Of a DNA stretch of 64,000 nt, positions 35,600-47,294 are shown piece by piece. The position numbers and the translations under genes are program-made. The first letter of the stretch is position 1. Every line of letters starts with the position of its first letter. This stretch comes from Lithospermum erythrorhizon (taxonomy: Eukaryota > Streptophyta > Magnoliopsida > Boraginales > Boraginaceae): NCBI GenBank assembly GCA_019722365.1, contig JADFUC010000377.1, positions 21,908-85,907 of the forward strand. Reading direction: 5' to 3'. Under the pieces are notes generated by a model, which was given only the letters and a program-made list of their open reading frames with translations, was not told where the DNA came from and did not search any database.

Positions 35600-36560
35600 T
35601 TTTCTTGTGGTTCATCTACAACCAATCCCACGCTGGCCTTCTCCTCATAGATCTCTTCCAAGGCGATCTCTGAGACTCTATCCTAGGTTGAGCCTCTATT
35701 GTCCCTTCGATGACCTTCTTTGCCTCTTCCAACTTTATGTATTTCACCATTAATTGGGATAGTTGGTGTACATTGGCTGCTGGTTCCAATACCTACCTTT
35801 ATTTTAATGGTCCAAATTGTAGCCCATGAAAGAATGCAATCATGGATACCTTCTCATCCATGGTGGGGATGTTATTCAACACCCTTTGGAAACGATTTGC
35901 GTAACTCCACAACGTTTCCCCTAGTTTTTTTTAAGTTCATCAATGCTTCTTCGTCTTCCTTAGCCAATGGCCAAGACCGAACTTATCCACGAATCGTATC
36001 CACCGTGTCTTGCCAAAGAATCGATAGAATTGATGGTACCTGTGGAACCACTTCAACGCGCCTCGACAGATTCCCGGGAAGTGCTCGCATATACATCATC
36101 TTCACTCAGCCTAAAAGAACAATCAGGAATCATAAGATTTTAGATTACTAGATCCCCAATTCCATCAAAAGCTCCTCAACTTTGGCATTCTGAAACTCCT
36201 TCTATGACGACCAGTCTTAAACGATACGAGAAACGTAGATGTTGTCTTATGTTTCAGACCGGTGTAAGCAATGTCCTCGGAAATATCATTCAATTTTTTC
36301 GACTGCAATCGCTCGCCACAATGTCATCATTATTGCCTCTCTATCAAGGCTCCAGCCAGGGACCCTCTTTTTTGCATGCTCACCGCCTCCCCGTTGCCGT
36401 CTAATGGGAGACCGAACAGCGTTTGTTTTTGTATGCAGCTCCTATGCCGGGTCGTCCCTGCTGACCGACCAGATCGTGGACGCAGGGAGTAATAAATTGG
36501 GCAAGCGAGGATGTCCTCAGCGTACTCTCTTAGGAATGTGACTGGGACCCCTGCTTTTCC
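35600..36560 (-). pseudogene. Tat gypsy gag remnant
   Basis: On the minus strand, in changing frames, phrases such as GETLWSYANRFQRVLNNIP and TMDEKVSMIAFFHGLQFGP at about 35,800-35,935 match the capsid part of Tat gag. Upstream, 36,330-36,563 holds a 77-codon frame (GKAGVPVTFLREYAEDIL) in the gag N-terminal position. From 35,280 to 35,600 an open minus frame (LRIIRERENKATRAERSP) may be the gag tail. No zinc knuckle was seen. Confidence 0.65.
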
Positions 36561-36690
36561 CATCGGTGTTCTGATTGACGGTAATTTCCCCTACCGATCT
36601 CCACATATGATTTTCGACTTCGCGAGTAAGGCCCTCAGACTATCGCGAATTTAACCCCGTGATCACTATTTGGATTTTTATTAAGCGAAT

Positions 36691-36708
36691 TCCCCGCAGA
36701 CGGTGCCA
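36691..36708 (-). other. Primer binding site of the Tat element
   Basis: TGGCACCGTCTGCGGGGA on the minus strand matches the TGGCGCCGTCTGTGGGGA-type leader found directly after the 5' LTR of Tat elements, with a few mismatches. Confidence 0.7.
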
Positions 36709-37118
36709 ATAGATGTATGTCTTTTTCCCGAGGTGTTCGGGAAGCAGTGTCAAGCCCGGGGCCTTACCCTTAATTCTACTCTCAAATTTCTCTGAGCCGC
36801 TCGATGACCTTCACCCAGGGATCGTCCCCCGCCCCCTGAGCTGGGCCCAGCTCTGCTCTCGTCCTGGGGCGCTGAGGCAGCGACCCCTGAGATGTTAGGG
36901 TATTTCCTCACCTCCTTTACCTGCAGTCGTAATCTTGCATGAGAGGTTATTCCCTTGCTCAATCACGCACGACCTTCTAATAAATGATTCCCCGATCACG
37001 AACAGTATTCCATCAATGCACCGAAAGTCGGCCTCGGTTTTTGTCACTAAGAAAGCAGTTATACGAAAGTTATAATTTTAGCATTACTCTTAAACAAACT
37101 TACACGATATTTATATGT
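36709..37118 (-). repeat. Probable 5' LTR of the Tat element
   Basis: This GC-richer block lies directly upstream (minus sense) of the primer site and contains a perfect 16-bp palindrome GAGCTGGGCCCAGCTC at 36,838-36,853. Its outer end is not defined because no second LTR copy exists in the window. TGTGACACCC at 37,117 may open a separate plus-oriented LTR scrap. Confidence 0.5.
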
Positions 37119-38133
37119 GACACCCACGCTGGAGCCCCGTGACGAAGATGCTCACATTAACTCAAAGTTTTAATGTGACTAAGTGACCCTTAACGCGACC
37201 TAATCTTTACTCTGGACAGACCACTGACGACTAACGATTTGACCTCACCGATCATATTTTGGATATATACTACCGAAATATCGGTTCATCATTAACCGTA
37301 AAATTAGGAGACATTTAAATTAAAAGAGCAGATTGGAAGATTATAAGGTGAAATAGGAGAGCATTGATTTTTGTTTTCGTTTACTTCAACCCCCTTAGTT
37401 AATACGGAGTTCTACCTTTCTTTATACCTACACCCAAATAACCAGGGTATTAGTCATCATAGTCATAAGAAAATGAAAGATATGAAAATAATTTTTGAAT
37501 TGAGATGAAATTTAGAATGACAAGTAGATAAATTGAATAAGCCAAACATTAAAAATAATACTCCGTACTTCGGACTCTAACAATGATGAGAAGTGGCGAA
37601 ATCGAAAATTTAAACCAAAATCCCAAATCCAAAAATTCACTTCGAAAGTATCAACATTAGTTATTGAAATGAAGAAAATAATTTCGCTTCATTGAATAGG
37701 GGAGGGTAAAGACATTGCTCAATTAAATGGTTTTATCGAAGGAATTAAGAATGTCTGACAAGTCTCTAGAGTGGGAGAGAAGGAAAGCAAGAGAATAGAT
37801 TGTTTGAGAAGTCTCTTAAGAGTAGGAGAGGAAAAATGTTGATGTTGCTTATTGAGTCATCCAGAGGAGGGGTGCGAAATTATTTATTTAATTTTTTTTT
37901 GAGGTACAACTCTTACAGCGTAGGGTACAACTCATGAAGCAAGCGCGTCAGCGACCACGCGTGTACTACAGGCGATTCAACTTTTTAATACTACCATTGA
38001 TTATACATCCATAATGCATTACGAAGTACTAAACAACACAACCATCCATAGAAATGACACTGGTAGCTTATTTAAAGCTTCAAAACAAGTATATGCTATC
38101 AGGCCATTCAGCACTCAAGAAGTTAACCACTCA
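37119..38133. other. Intergenic DNA and 3' flank of the SBP65-like gene
   Basis: No coding region is supported. The left 200 bp may be an LTR scrap. The rest is AT-rich DNA with two copies of a GAAGTCTCTxxAGAGTxGGAGAG phrase at about 37,755 and 37,810. The gene's 3' UTR lies at its right end; no unambiguous poly(A) signal was chosen. Confidence 0.4.
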
Positions 38134-40140
38134 TTACTGAGGGCTATGTTTGTTCTTGGACCCATATTCATCTTCATGCTTCAGAGGATTCCCTTCACCA
38201 GTGATCATCACTTTTGTTGTCTGTCCAATTTCATAGATTGTTTCGCCAATTGCATTCAACACTACTCCTGTAACTCCTCTACCTTCATGTCCTTGATTCC
38301 CTTTTCCATGCACTTCTTTTGTTGCAATTTCAGCAGGTTTCCCCATAGTTTCAGTGGCCTCATGCAACACTTCTCCGGCCTCATTCACCATTGTTTCTGT
38401 TACATCCTGAACCACTTCTCCTACCTGATATGGTGTTTGGCCTTGTTTCGTAGTCATAATCTCGCTGATTGTTTCCCCTTCCTCTCCTTGATCCTGGATT
38501 CCTTCCCCCTAACAAGTAACATCATTCAAGAAAAATGTCAAAATGCCTTCAGCAGGATTCGCCAATTTCGTTTAAGGGTAGCATAACCAATGACGGAGCT
38601 TAAAAGAAAGCAAAACCCAAGGACACGATGCCCCTCAAATTTTGAAAAAATGTAAGTGTACTTTGCAATTACAGATTATTTTACACAAAATATAGTAATT
38701 GATCCTATGAATTGTGGTACATTTAATGTTGTTGCCACATTGTCACTATGCTTCCCTACCCCTCACCTCAAACTTCAAACCAAACAGGGGCTTAAATCAT
38801 AAATCTTGTTTGAGATATGTAGCTTTACCTTTTGTCCTGTAATCACCAATAGGATATAAAATCCTAAATCAATAATCTTATACGGAGTACTAAATTCAAT
38901 GTATACAAAGTGATATATTGAATGTGATTACCTTAGATTTAGATGCTTTTTTTATTTCAGATTCTCTTTGGGCTTCCTCCTCCTTTCTAGCTGCGTACTC
39001 CGCAACACTTTCTTCCGTCGACACCACCACATCCTTCGCTGCCACAATCTTCTCCCCTGCAAAGTGAGCCGCCTTCTGCCCTGCTCCAGCCACCACATCC
39101 TTGGCCTGCACCGCTTTCTCCCCCGCATAACTTACCACACCAGAAGCCACATTCGCCACTGCTTTCGTCACCTCAGCCGTCTTCTCCAACGTGTAATGTG
39201 CAGCCCCCCAACCGGCAACCTTAGCCGTGTCCTTCACAGTACCAGCCACTTCCCCTACATACCCAGTAGCACTCTTCCCACTCTCCACCGTCACATCTTT
39301 TGCAGCACCAGCTTTCTCCTGAACATAGCTAGCTGCACACATGCCAGTATCTGATGCAGTATCTTTCACTACCACAGCCTTATCCGCCACATAATCCTTG
39401 GCCCCCAAGGCCTTTTCCGCTACATATTCTTTAGTCTTTTGGGCAGCAGGAACTATAGTGTCCTTGGTAGTTTGATAGCCCTCCTGGCTTTTGTCAGCTA
39501 CAAATTCTTTTGTCTTCTGCGCCGCGGGGACTACAGTTTCTTTGGTGGTTTGATAGCCCTGTTGGCCTTTTTGAGCTACAAATTGAGTCCCTGATTGCAT
39601 CCCTTGTTTCACAGCATCCATAGTTTCCCCCCCTTTTTGTTTCACATATGTAGTTGTATTGCCAAGAGCTTGACTTGCCGATTGCTTAGATTTTTCATAC
39701 TTCTCCTCAGCTGCCCTGATTGTATCAATTGAATTCTGTTGCGCTGTTTGTCTATGCTTTGAAATGTCTTCCAGAGAAGGGCTATGTCTCTCTTGCTTCC
39801 CTTTCTCAATACCCTCAACAGAAGTTTCTTGTTTTTCTTGACCACCTTTTCCCTGAGTTTTCTCGTTTTTTTGTCTGCCCCCTTCCTCTGCTGCGCTTGA
39901 AAATTCAACGCCTCCAACTCTGACAACATGAACATCAAATTGAGGGGTAGGTAATTCATGGCGCACTTCTGTTATAGTTGTTCTCTGAGTACCCCCCTCA
40001 TGGTGGACATCTGATGCTTCTTTCACCTTTTCAGCCAAAGACTCAAAATGGCTAGCCATTTTCGGGACCCTATCTTTCTCTACTACAAGTGTTCTTTCCT
40101 CTTTCACATTATCTCTTCTAATTTGTTCTGATGAAGCCAT
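38134..40140 (-). CDS. SBP65: SBP65-like seed LEA protein (biotinylated-protein family), 2 exons
   Basis: Exon 1 is 40,140-38,932 (403 codons) and exon 2 is 38,508-38,134 (124 codons plus stop), joined in phase 0 across a 423-bp GT-AG intron (donor AAG|GTAATC, acceptor TTGTTAG|GGG), giving 527 residues. The N-terminus (MASSEQIRR, then RVPKMASHFESLAEKVKE at residues 24-41) is that of SBP65, a seed protein made in late embryogenesis. Residues 125-400 are helical LEA repeats rich in K, A, E and T, such as SYVQEKAGAAKDVTVESGKS. A 26-residue unit is duplicated in tandem (GYQTTK at 195 and 221). It is very hydrophilic with no membrane segment, so it is probably soluble and protects cells during desiccation. 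In the family a lysine is biotinylated; around residues 70-80 (VHVVRVGGVEF) I see no Lys where I would expect one, so biotinylation is doubtful. The frame is intact. It is flanked by RY and ABRE motifs upstream. Confidence 0.9.
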
Positions 40141-40242
40141 TTTATGTTTTCTTAAAATCTTAAAGATGCTAAATTAAGAGTTCTGAGAAATATGAATATA
40201 TTGTGTATATGTGTATCTTTGTAAAAGAAGGGTGAAGGAGGC

Positions 40243-40387
40243 TTTTAAATGGAAATTTGGAGGGGTTTGTATGGATGAACATTGGTTGAAGATTGGCATC
40301 AAAAAGTATTGCATGCAACGTGTTGTTTCATTGTATCTATCGTATATTGACACGTTTGATTATTAGTCATCGAAATCACCACGTGTT
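40243..40387 (-). promoter_or_regulatory. Proximal promoter of the SBP65-like gene: TATA-like, RY and ABRE
   Basis: On the minus strand TTTAAAA at 40,243-40,249 lies about 105 bp before the ATG and may serve as the TATA box. CATGCA at 40,312-40,317 is a core RY element, bound by B3 factors such as ABI3/FUS3 in seeds. ACACGTGG at 40,379-40,386 is an ABA-response element bound by bZIP factors. Two more ACGT-containing words (near 40,319 and 40,351) lie between. The combination fits ABA- and seed-controlled expression, which is what SBP65 shows. Confidence 0.6.
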
Positions 40388-43088
40388 ATGTAGAAAGTTG
40401 CTTACTCAGACTGGTATCCTCAAGGTTCAGAGAAGGAGAAGGGGGCATCAATCTTTGCTTGCTACATAGGAAAGACCTAAACAATTACGGAATTATTAAA
40501 AAATTAAACATGAAAATCCCGATAAATTACATATTTGTACCCATTTATTATTACTATTTTGAATTTCTTAGATTTTACTATGAGTAGTAAATAATTATTT
40601 TTACTTCATTTTTAGGATAATTAGAAAACAATTTTCATATTATTATATATAAAAATAAAATTGCATATTATACGATTCATTTTTATCCGATTTAAAAGAA
40701 GCTTTTTCATTATTTTCACATACCTTTGAAACTTATTAATATTGATATAATTGTTACATACATTGGTAATGGAAAACATGAGAGTTAATCTTCAAACCGT
40801 ATCCGAATCCGAAGTTCAACAAAAACACAACTCAAATGTTATTTGTATTGATACCACGTTTAAATTTCAATTTATTATATACAAACATTACATTGATAAT
40901 TCTTGATCACATGCAAATGCTAACAAGGGAAAAAAATAATTTCAATTCAATTCAATCTTCTTGCGAAAAATGATTGTCGTCTTTTTAGATTTTCGAATCT
41001 CCTCTTAACAAGGTCTTGAAACGAAAATCTTATCGAGCTACGTGTTTTACCGTTGCTCTTTTACTAAAGTAATGTATCATGGGCATGAAAAAGTCTTGGC
41101 GTCTTTTCCTTTGCGTAATCTTAAATATGGTTTGAGTGGTTAATTGGGGGTAGGAGTGTTGATATCTAGAATGATCTATGGATTCCTAATAAAATCACTA
41201 ATTTAAAAAATGTCTTTAAGCCCAATATGAATCCACCGTTGCCATCTTCGGTTCGGACATACCCATTAATAATATCCCGCTGAGCTTTTGAATTCTTAAA
41301 ATATTTTTCAGTTATGTCCATCGAATATTTTGAAAATTAGGTGTCAATCTGAACTTTAAAACTTAGCTTTAAGCAATTTCCACATGAACTTTTACTTGAA
41401 ATTCTTTAAGGATTCAGCGCCTTATCAGCAGGCTCATTGTAGTTTCAAGTATCACAGTCCCAAATTTGGGAGGATTTGGAAAATTCCATTTAAGCAAATA
41501 ATTAGAAACTGTTTTGGGAAAACTTCTTACCAGTATTTCGCTAAAGGCAATCTTGAAATAAATCTAATAAAATATTTGGCAGTAGTATTAGTAACTTGTC
41601 TTCCAGTAAAGAAAGCAGTCTACTGTCTTTTTTTAATTGCCATCATATTAAGAATATTTAGTCGCTTTTTGGGTAATCTTGCTATCGTAATCACGATAAT
41701 AATATTGTTAATACCCATAAATATCTTTGGATGCAAGCGGCGGAAAAAATATCTTATATTAAATTGAACATTATTAAAAATAAGTATGATTTAGATGCGG
41801 AACCACGAGAACGATATCTGCTTTAACCCGATCTTTCTTTTGATGTCGGAAAAATTAGTGACAGTTTTTATTAAAATTTGGTGTCTTGGGATTGAGTCGA
41901 AGATTAACCAATCTCATGATTATCTTACCACTTGTTTGAATGGCATTTCTAGCAAAGAAGCTTCTAAATTGTTCTTCACGATTTTTAAATCTTTGATGTT
42001 TAATCATGAAAGGAGGCAAACTCTTCCTTTTGTATGGGGATTCTTGCATGATGAAATGTATCTGCTGTAGCGTCTCGGTTAAACGAAACGGGATTGACAC
42101 GATATCGGGGCATAATTGGGTGTTGATGTTGAAGGATACGATGGGGGATCATCGTGATTTCTTTCAGCGTTTATTGAAGCTTCTTTTTCTTTGGATGCTG
42201 ATGAGCTCTGACTTTTGAAATTTCTTTGGTCGTTGTCGACGATGATTTAACTATAGGGTTGGATATAAATGACTTTGATTTTATCCCAGAAGATTTGGGA
42301 ATGAAGGAAGTTGGAAAAAGAATGGAATAAACAAAATAATTGTGTTTTGGCGTCCATGAGCGATTGGATGTATTAATGACTTAAATTATGTCGTAGAAAT
42401 CGAAACTTTTGTAATAGTTTGGATTGTTACGGATTCATCATAGCCATGAGTCTTTTGTAAGCCCTCGGAGCCCGAGAGAAACATGAATGTATTGTCGCTT
42501 TGGAATATACATCAGCAAAGAGAAAAAAAAATTAAAATAATAAATTTATAATTTCATAGACTATTATCGCTCAAATTTCCGAATTTATTTGTGCAATTAT
42601 TTTGAAGAGATGATATTGTGCTTCAGAGTTAACGAAGATTATTCAAGTATTTAAGAAAAACTAAATGAATTAAATAGATTAAAAACGGACAGAAACCAGA
42701 TCAAGATTTTACACACATAAATAATACGGAGTATGCATATGCAAATGCAAACTGAGATTAAAGATTGAATTTTTTTACATAATTATCACGTATAATAAAT
42801 ACACATGGATGAAAGAAATATATAAGTACATGCTAAAAAACTGGTTGCTTCACTAGTTCAATTTATGTGCTCAAATGCCCTACAATGTGGAGGAACCGAG
42901 GAACTAATAATAGGAATATAAAAACATTACATGCTTTAGGCTTATTCCTCAATAAGAAGATTGAAGGAATAGCTTCACATGCCTTGGCATACTCAACAAC
43001 CATTCCAGTAGAAAGCCTTAAGCATAGTATTATGTCCAATAGTATTGGGCCTTTCTACAATATATAGTATTATGTCCATCAAGGTTTA
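40388..43088. other. Intergenic region with unrecognised short frames
   Basis: About 2.7 kb separate the two host genes. Plus-strand frames at 41,384-41,767 (127 codons, with two hydrophobic runs near its end) and 41,795-42,070 (91 codons) have no family I recognise and no clear start context. The second continues in broken form to about 42,330 and could be a decayed gene or transposon piece. 42,860-43,088 is the 3' UTR and flank of the downstream-reading gene on the minus strand. Confidence 0.4.
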
Positions 43089-45632
43089 TCAAAGAAGTTC
43101 CCATTCAGAATCTGGTACATCACCAGCATTTTGATCCATTCCCTCCTGCTTTGATGAATGAGCACTATGTTCTACAACAAGCTTTCTATATTCCTGCTTC
43201 CTTGTTGATTTCATTCTCAAAGGGAAAGCTTCCTGAAACTTCTTCTACAAGAGGAACATATATTGCATTAGAAATAGTCTATTATTAGCTCAAGTAGTGT
43301 TGTACTTGCATCAATAGATTACAGGGAGAGTAGAAACCTTGTATGACTTGGATTTTTCTTTCTTCTGAGGAACAACTTGGAGCTCATTTCCTTCAACTAA
43401 TACACATGTATCCACAAATTCTGACTCATCAAGTCGCTCGATGATTTCTAGCTCAATATCATTGCTGGCTGCATCTATCTTAGAGCCGTCTGATCTTCCT
43501 ATAAAAATATCAGAGACGTAAAATATCGAGACAATAACTCAGGAAGAAAGAAAAATATCAGTTTTGTGTATCAGAGATGTAAAAAATATCAGAGATATAA
43601 AAATATCAGAGATGTAAGAAATATGAGGTGCATACCAGTTTTCCATACAAACGAATCATATATTGTTCATGTATATGTATCCTCTAATATTTAAGGTAAG
43701 GCTCGGTTGTTCATCTGATTTTGTGTTATAATAAACATAACTAAAGATTCAACCTTCAACTTCCTATAAAACTGAATTTCTGGGTTATCATCAAATCAAT
43801 TAAAAGGATTCATGACCTAAGTGACTACGAGTATATATAATTGATGATGCTAATCCTCTAACAAAACAATTTGGAAAAGGAAAAACTAATGTTCTTAAGT
43901 TATGCATGGATAAGAACCTTCAGAGAAGATAACAGCCTCGTCTAGTATGGATCCAAATATCGTATTAGTGTTTGATTCCATGCGTGCACGCTTTTTACAG
44001 TCCAAATCTGTATCTGCTCCAAAGGAATTTAGTAAACATCAAGTGAAAAAAACATAGTAAGCCAATGAATGGAATGTGACAATTAGTTCATTACCAGAGA
44101 TGTCTGGTAAAATCGCAAGGCTTAGCTCTTTAATGCCACTTGATAAGTTTATATCGGAAACAGGTGAAGCAACTTGTGAAGTAGACATGCAAGCACTATT
44201 ATCCACAGAACGAGCTTCCTTGGCATCACATACTCCATCTGAAGTGGAACACGTCTCGCTTTCCTTGCTTAGTTGGCAGGACGAGGTAGCTTTACTAGGA
44301 ATTTCTGAATCAGCATTCGTTTCCTTGGACATTTTATAAGGCATGTCAATCCTATAGTTTCCTTTACCCATGACAGAGTGACGCCTATATAGTCCTGCAC
44401 CTCTATTATTCCCTGAATATGAGTTAGAGAATACTCTAATCCCAACATCACATTTTGCATGATCAATTGAGTAGTCTAGTTTAGAAACAGCTTCTTTATG
44501 GTCTGCTTTTATGTCTCCAACCACTTTATAGTCTTCATACTTCTTTTTTAGATTTTCCAGATCCTGTTTCATGGTTACTTTTGGCTTCCTAATGACCTTA
44601 GTATGAGAATAAGGATTTAGAGGAAGATCAGCAGCAGCAACTTCCACAGGATCCACATAATCTGGAGGGAGAATATCTTGCATGACATTTGAATATAATT
44701 TCCTAACACTTGAACCAACAGTCTGCACCTGACTCTCAAGATATTTGACTGTATCCTGTTATGGAAGGTTGAAAAGCTTTTTAATTGGAGTTGTAGACTG
44801 AATAAAGAATGCAAGTACACTTGAACATCAACATGCCCCAATGCCTTGAAGAGGCTCCTTGCCTCCTGCCTAAGCAGGGTAAGGGAGGATCGGATACTAT
44901 GCAGCCTTACCCAGGCTGTTTCCGATTTGACCCAAGAGTGGAGTGCAAACACTATATACATCACAATAGATAAGAGGCGTAGGTAGTGTAATGAGCCATT
45001 TTGATTTATTCCATCATACCAAGAGCTAGAGAACACAAAATATTTTACTACATAGAACATGGAAACAAATGCAAGTACAATTCAATAAGAGAAATAAATA
45101 TTTTAAGTGAGGTAATGGCCCATAATGTGGTTGGTACTCGAACACATCTGCACAGATAGACAGAACAGAGGCCTTGTCCTCGGGAGGAGAAAAAGATGCT
45201 TAATGATCTACTACACATGAAAGATGCAGAAACTATCAAGATTGAGTAATTCAATAGCTTTACAAGTAACTTATATGAGTAACCAGGGACAGTCTAAGGT
45301 GTTTATACTTCATATGAACTTATCCTCTTCTAATAGTGCCTCCACGTGTGCTAGGATCATACGTGTTTGAAGATGCTAACTTAACCAAAGAAGAACGATA
45401 AATGAAACCCACAAGGAAAGAAAGCCAAAGAGGAGAGTCCTGAGCTGGAAAACAACATCGATTTAAGTCTTCTCTAAACATCATGCAAAATCAACATAGG
45501 CTCACATCAAACAATGAAATGAGGACGATAGGATGAGCATCTCACCTGGTACATAACCTCTTCCACCTCTACACACATAGCTTCAAATTTCTGGTATATG
45601 TTTCCAGCCCAAGCTATACCTTTGAGATCCAT
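43089..45632 (-). CDS. Conserved dicot protein with C-terminal WxxL motif, ATI3-like, 5 coding exons
   Basis: Five coding exons on the minus strand join in frame: 45,632-45,546, 44,755-44,095, 44,013-43,918, 43,498-43,338 and 43,244-43,089. They give 386 residues with GT-AG borders throughout. The start is the Met of MDLKGIAWAGNIYQKF; earlier Mets in that exon lie upstream of where I recall homologues beginning. Residues 1-55 form a helical segment (CVEVEEVMYQDTVKYLESQV, VRKLYSNVMQDILPP). The middle, from exon 2, is Ser-rich, acidic and probably disordered. The end is basic (KKFQEAFPLRMKSTRKQEY) and finishes DSEWELL, a W-x-x-L core preceded by acidic residues, as in ATG8-interacting motifs. 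The overall plan resembles ATI3, a dicot partner of ATG8 in ER autophagy. That link rests on memory and the motif. No membrane segment or catalytic motif is seen. Confidence 0.82.
44855..44945 (-). repeat. SINE remnant in intron 1 of the ATI3-like gene
   Basis: On the minus strand TGGGTCAAATCGGAAACAGC is followed by CTGGGTAAGGCTGCATA and CCTCCCTTACCCTGC. This phrase order is characteristic of the body of plant tRNA-derived SINEs, with the first word holding a worn box B. It lies in the 790-bp first coding intron, in gene sense. Neither the poly(A)/T end nor a target duplication could be fixed. Confidence 0.55.
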
Positions 45633-47290
45633 AACAGATATGCCCTGCCTATGCTTCTGCTTAAATTTCAAATTTTCATCTTTTTCAAACATTCTAACAA
45701 GATTGTACAACATGAGGGAGAACATCTAACCAACAAATAACTGTAAAGTAGCCATAAAAAATGTCCAGTTTTACTCATCAAAACAGCTTACAGCCAGAAT
45801 AAGGAACAAGGAGCATTAGCCCGAAAGTTGTTGGTTGAGCCTAATTGACAACTAACAAAGGAGAACACGCCCAAAGTGAAGCTACAAGTAATGCGTATCA
45901 CAAAACCCCTAAACCCCCTCCTCAATAAACAAAAAATATAATTGAAACCAGCATCAAACTGACACAATTCAAGGATGTATCTTAAACAGCTAAGCCAAAC
46001 CAGAAGAAAGGACAATGAGCGATTGGGCAGGAGGTTAACCGAATAGTAGGATGGCCAATAAGTTCAACAAAAAAGATGATCGGTATTGGCAAAGAAAAAT
46101 CTGATAATTACGACCTTTTCATATTTATATCACTATGTGCATCTAAAGCCTCTAATACTCAAGTAGGTAACGATAACAACATGACCTACAAGGCATATTA
46201 CACAAGATCAATGAAACAAAAGACCCATAGAAGAAATATATTTAATTTCTTAATCTCTTCTAGAGGTATCAAAACAAAAAAGCTTTCACGTAATCTCTAT
46301 AGTACAGATTCTGGTAGAACCCACTTACTATATATACAGTTGATACAACTATTCTATATCCAATCTATAATTTCAAAAATTAATTAGATATCTTTCTATT
46401 CATTTGTTAGGAGACCGTCAAAAGTTGTATTCCTGTCATCCGTGCGAGCATGGGCGTATATTATCAAGCGCAAGAAGCTTCGAGAAGCAAACAAGCAAGA
46501 TGAAGATTTTTGCCTTATCAAACACATCAACCAACAAAGATTCCTTCTGCATTGATTCATAATCAAACATGCTGTTAAAAAGTGCCATTTTCCCTGAACA
46601 TAATGCTTTCGAGAACTCTTCGGATATACTTGGAATAACTTTTGCCCATAGTATAAGACACAAGATTCTTTCCCAAATTAAAAGCCAATCAGTATAACAT
46701 TTATTGGTATATTCAAGAACCACCTAAACCCTATTAAGCAAAAATCCAAAATCAACCAATAACAATAAAGTCAATAACTTTATCTAGTTACATAATAATC
46801 ATAATAGCATCTTAAATTCATAACTACTCCTACTTACGTGGACCAGAACCTATATATTAGCTGATCAAAAGACATGTTCAAAACAATAATAAAATATCAC
46901 CAGCAAAATTAGCAACAACTTTAAATATATACTCCGTATATAACAAGGTTGAAAAGGACTAACATATACAGATTGTATATAATTGTCCATATACTAAATT
47001 ATCCACAGGTGTATGAGTGAGAACATAAGCCAATTGTGTAAAAAGAGATTAATAACATACAAAAAAAGAAGAAGAAATAAAGCAACTTACATGTTGGATT
47101 AAAATTGATAAGGCAGCAGAAAAATATTTGGGGGCTAAAAAGTAAATAAAGAGAATAAAACTGAGAGGTTGATTCGATGACGATTGATAAAGGTAAAGCA
47201 AAACACAAACAAGTAAGAGAGAAAAACTAGTTTGAGTAGAAGAAACAGAAACGTAGAGGTCGACTTCACCTGGTTTCTTTTCTTGCCACG
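45633..47290 (-). other. Probable 5' UTR exons and long 5' intron of the ATI3-like gene
   Basis: Upstream of the start, an acceptor TTGGTTAG at about 45,726 leads into an untranslated part of the first coding exon (45,633-45,725). A strong donor CAT|GTAAGTTG at about 47,091 ends a likely first noncoding exon that starts near 47,270. The intron between them would be about 1.37 kb. A minus frame of 95 codons at 46,436-46,723 inside it could be an alternative exon but shows no known motif. Transcript evidence is needed for these limits. Confidence 0.45.
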
Positions 47291-47294
47291 TGTA
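47286..47294 (-). promoter_or_regulatory. ABRE/G-box upstream of the ATI3-like gene
   Basis: ACACGTGGC on the minus strand is a perfect ABA-response element with a palindromic CACGTG G-box at 47,287-47,292. It lies near the inferred transcription start. Confidence 0.5.

Larger units (their letters stand above)
30215..37118 (-). mobile_element. Tat-lineage Ty3/gypsy element, decayed
   Basis: Read on the minus strand from the right: a probable 5' LTR (36,709 to about 37,118), a primer binding site, gag, protease, reverse transcriptase, RNase H, integrase, then a 3' untranslated part holding a tandem hairpin array. Protein phrases match the Tat group (Ogre/Retand type). No convincing 3' LTR was found. 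The left end may have been lost near the Cassandra insertion, and a pyrimidine-rich stretch at about 30,255-30,330 could include its purine tract on the minus strand. Confidence 0.82.

Noticed and set aside
38014..39354. Plus-strand frames of 190 and 128 codons
   Set aside because: They are the antisense of the SBP65-like exons, whose Lys/Ala/Glu-rich codons keep the opposite strand open.
39642..39959. A 105-codon minus frame overlapping SBP65 exon 1
   Set aside because: It is an alternative frame of the same exon with no motif; the SBP65 frame is strongly supported.
45090..45190. A second SINE in intron 1 (TGTTCGAGTACC on the minus strand resembles box B)
   Set aside because: Only the box B-like word is seen; there is no box A at the proper distance and no tail.
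46436..46723. A 95-codon minus frame as a further coding exon of the ATI3-like gene
   Set aside because: It lies upstream of the well-supported start, has no matching splice phase that I could verify, and no motif.
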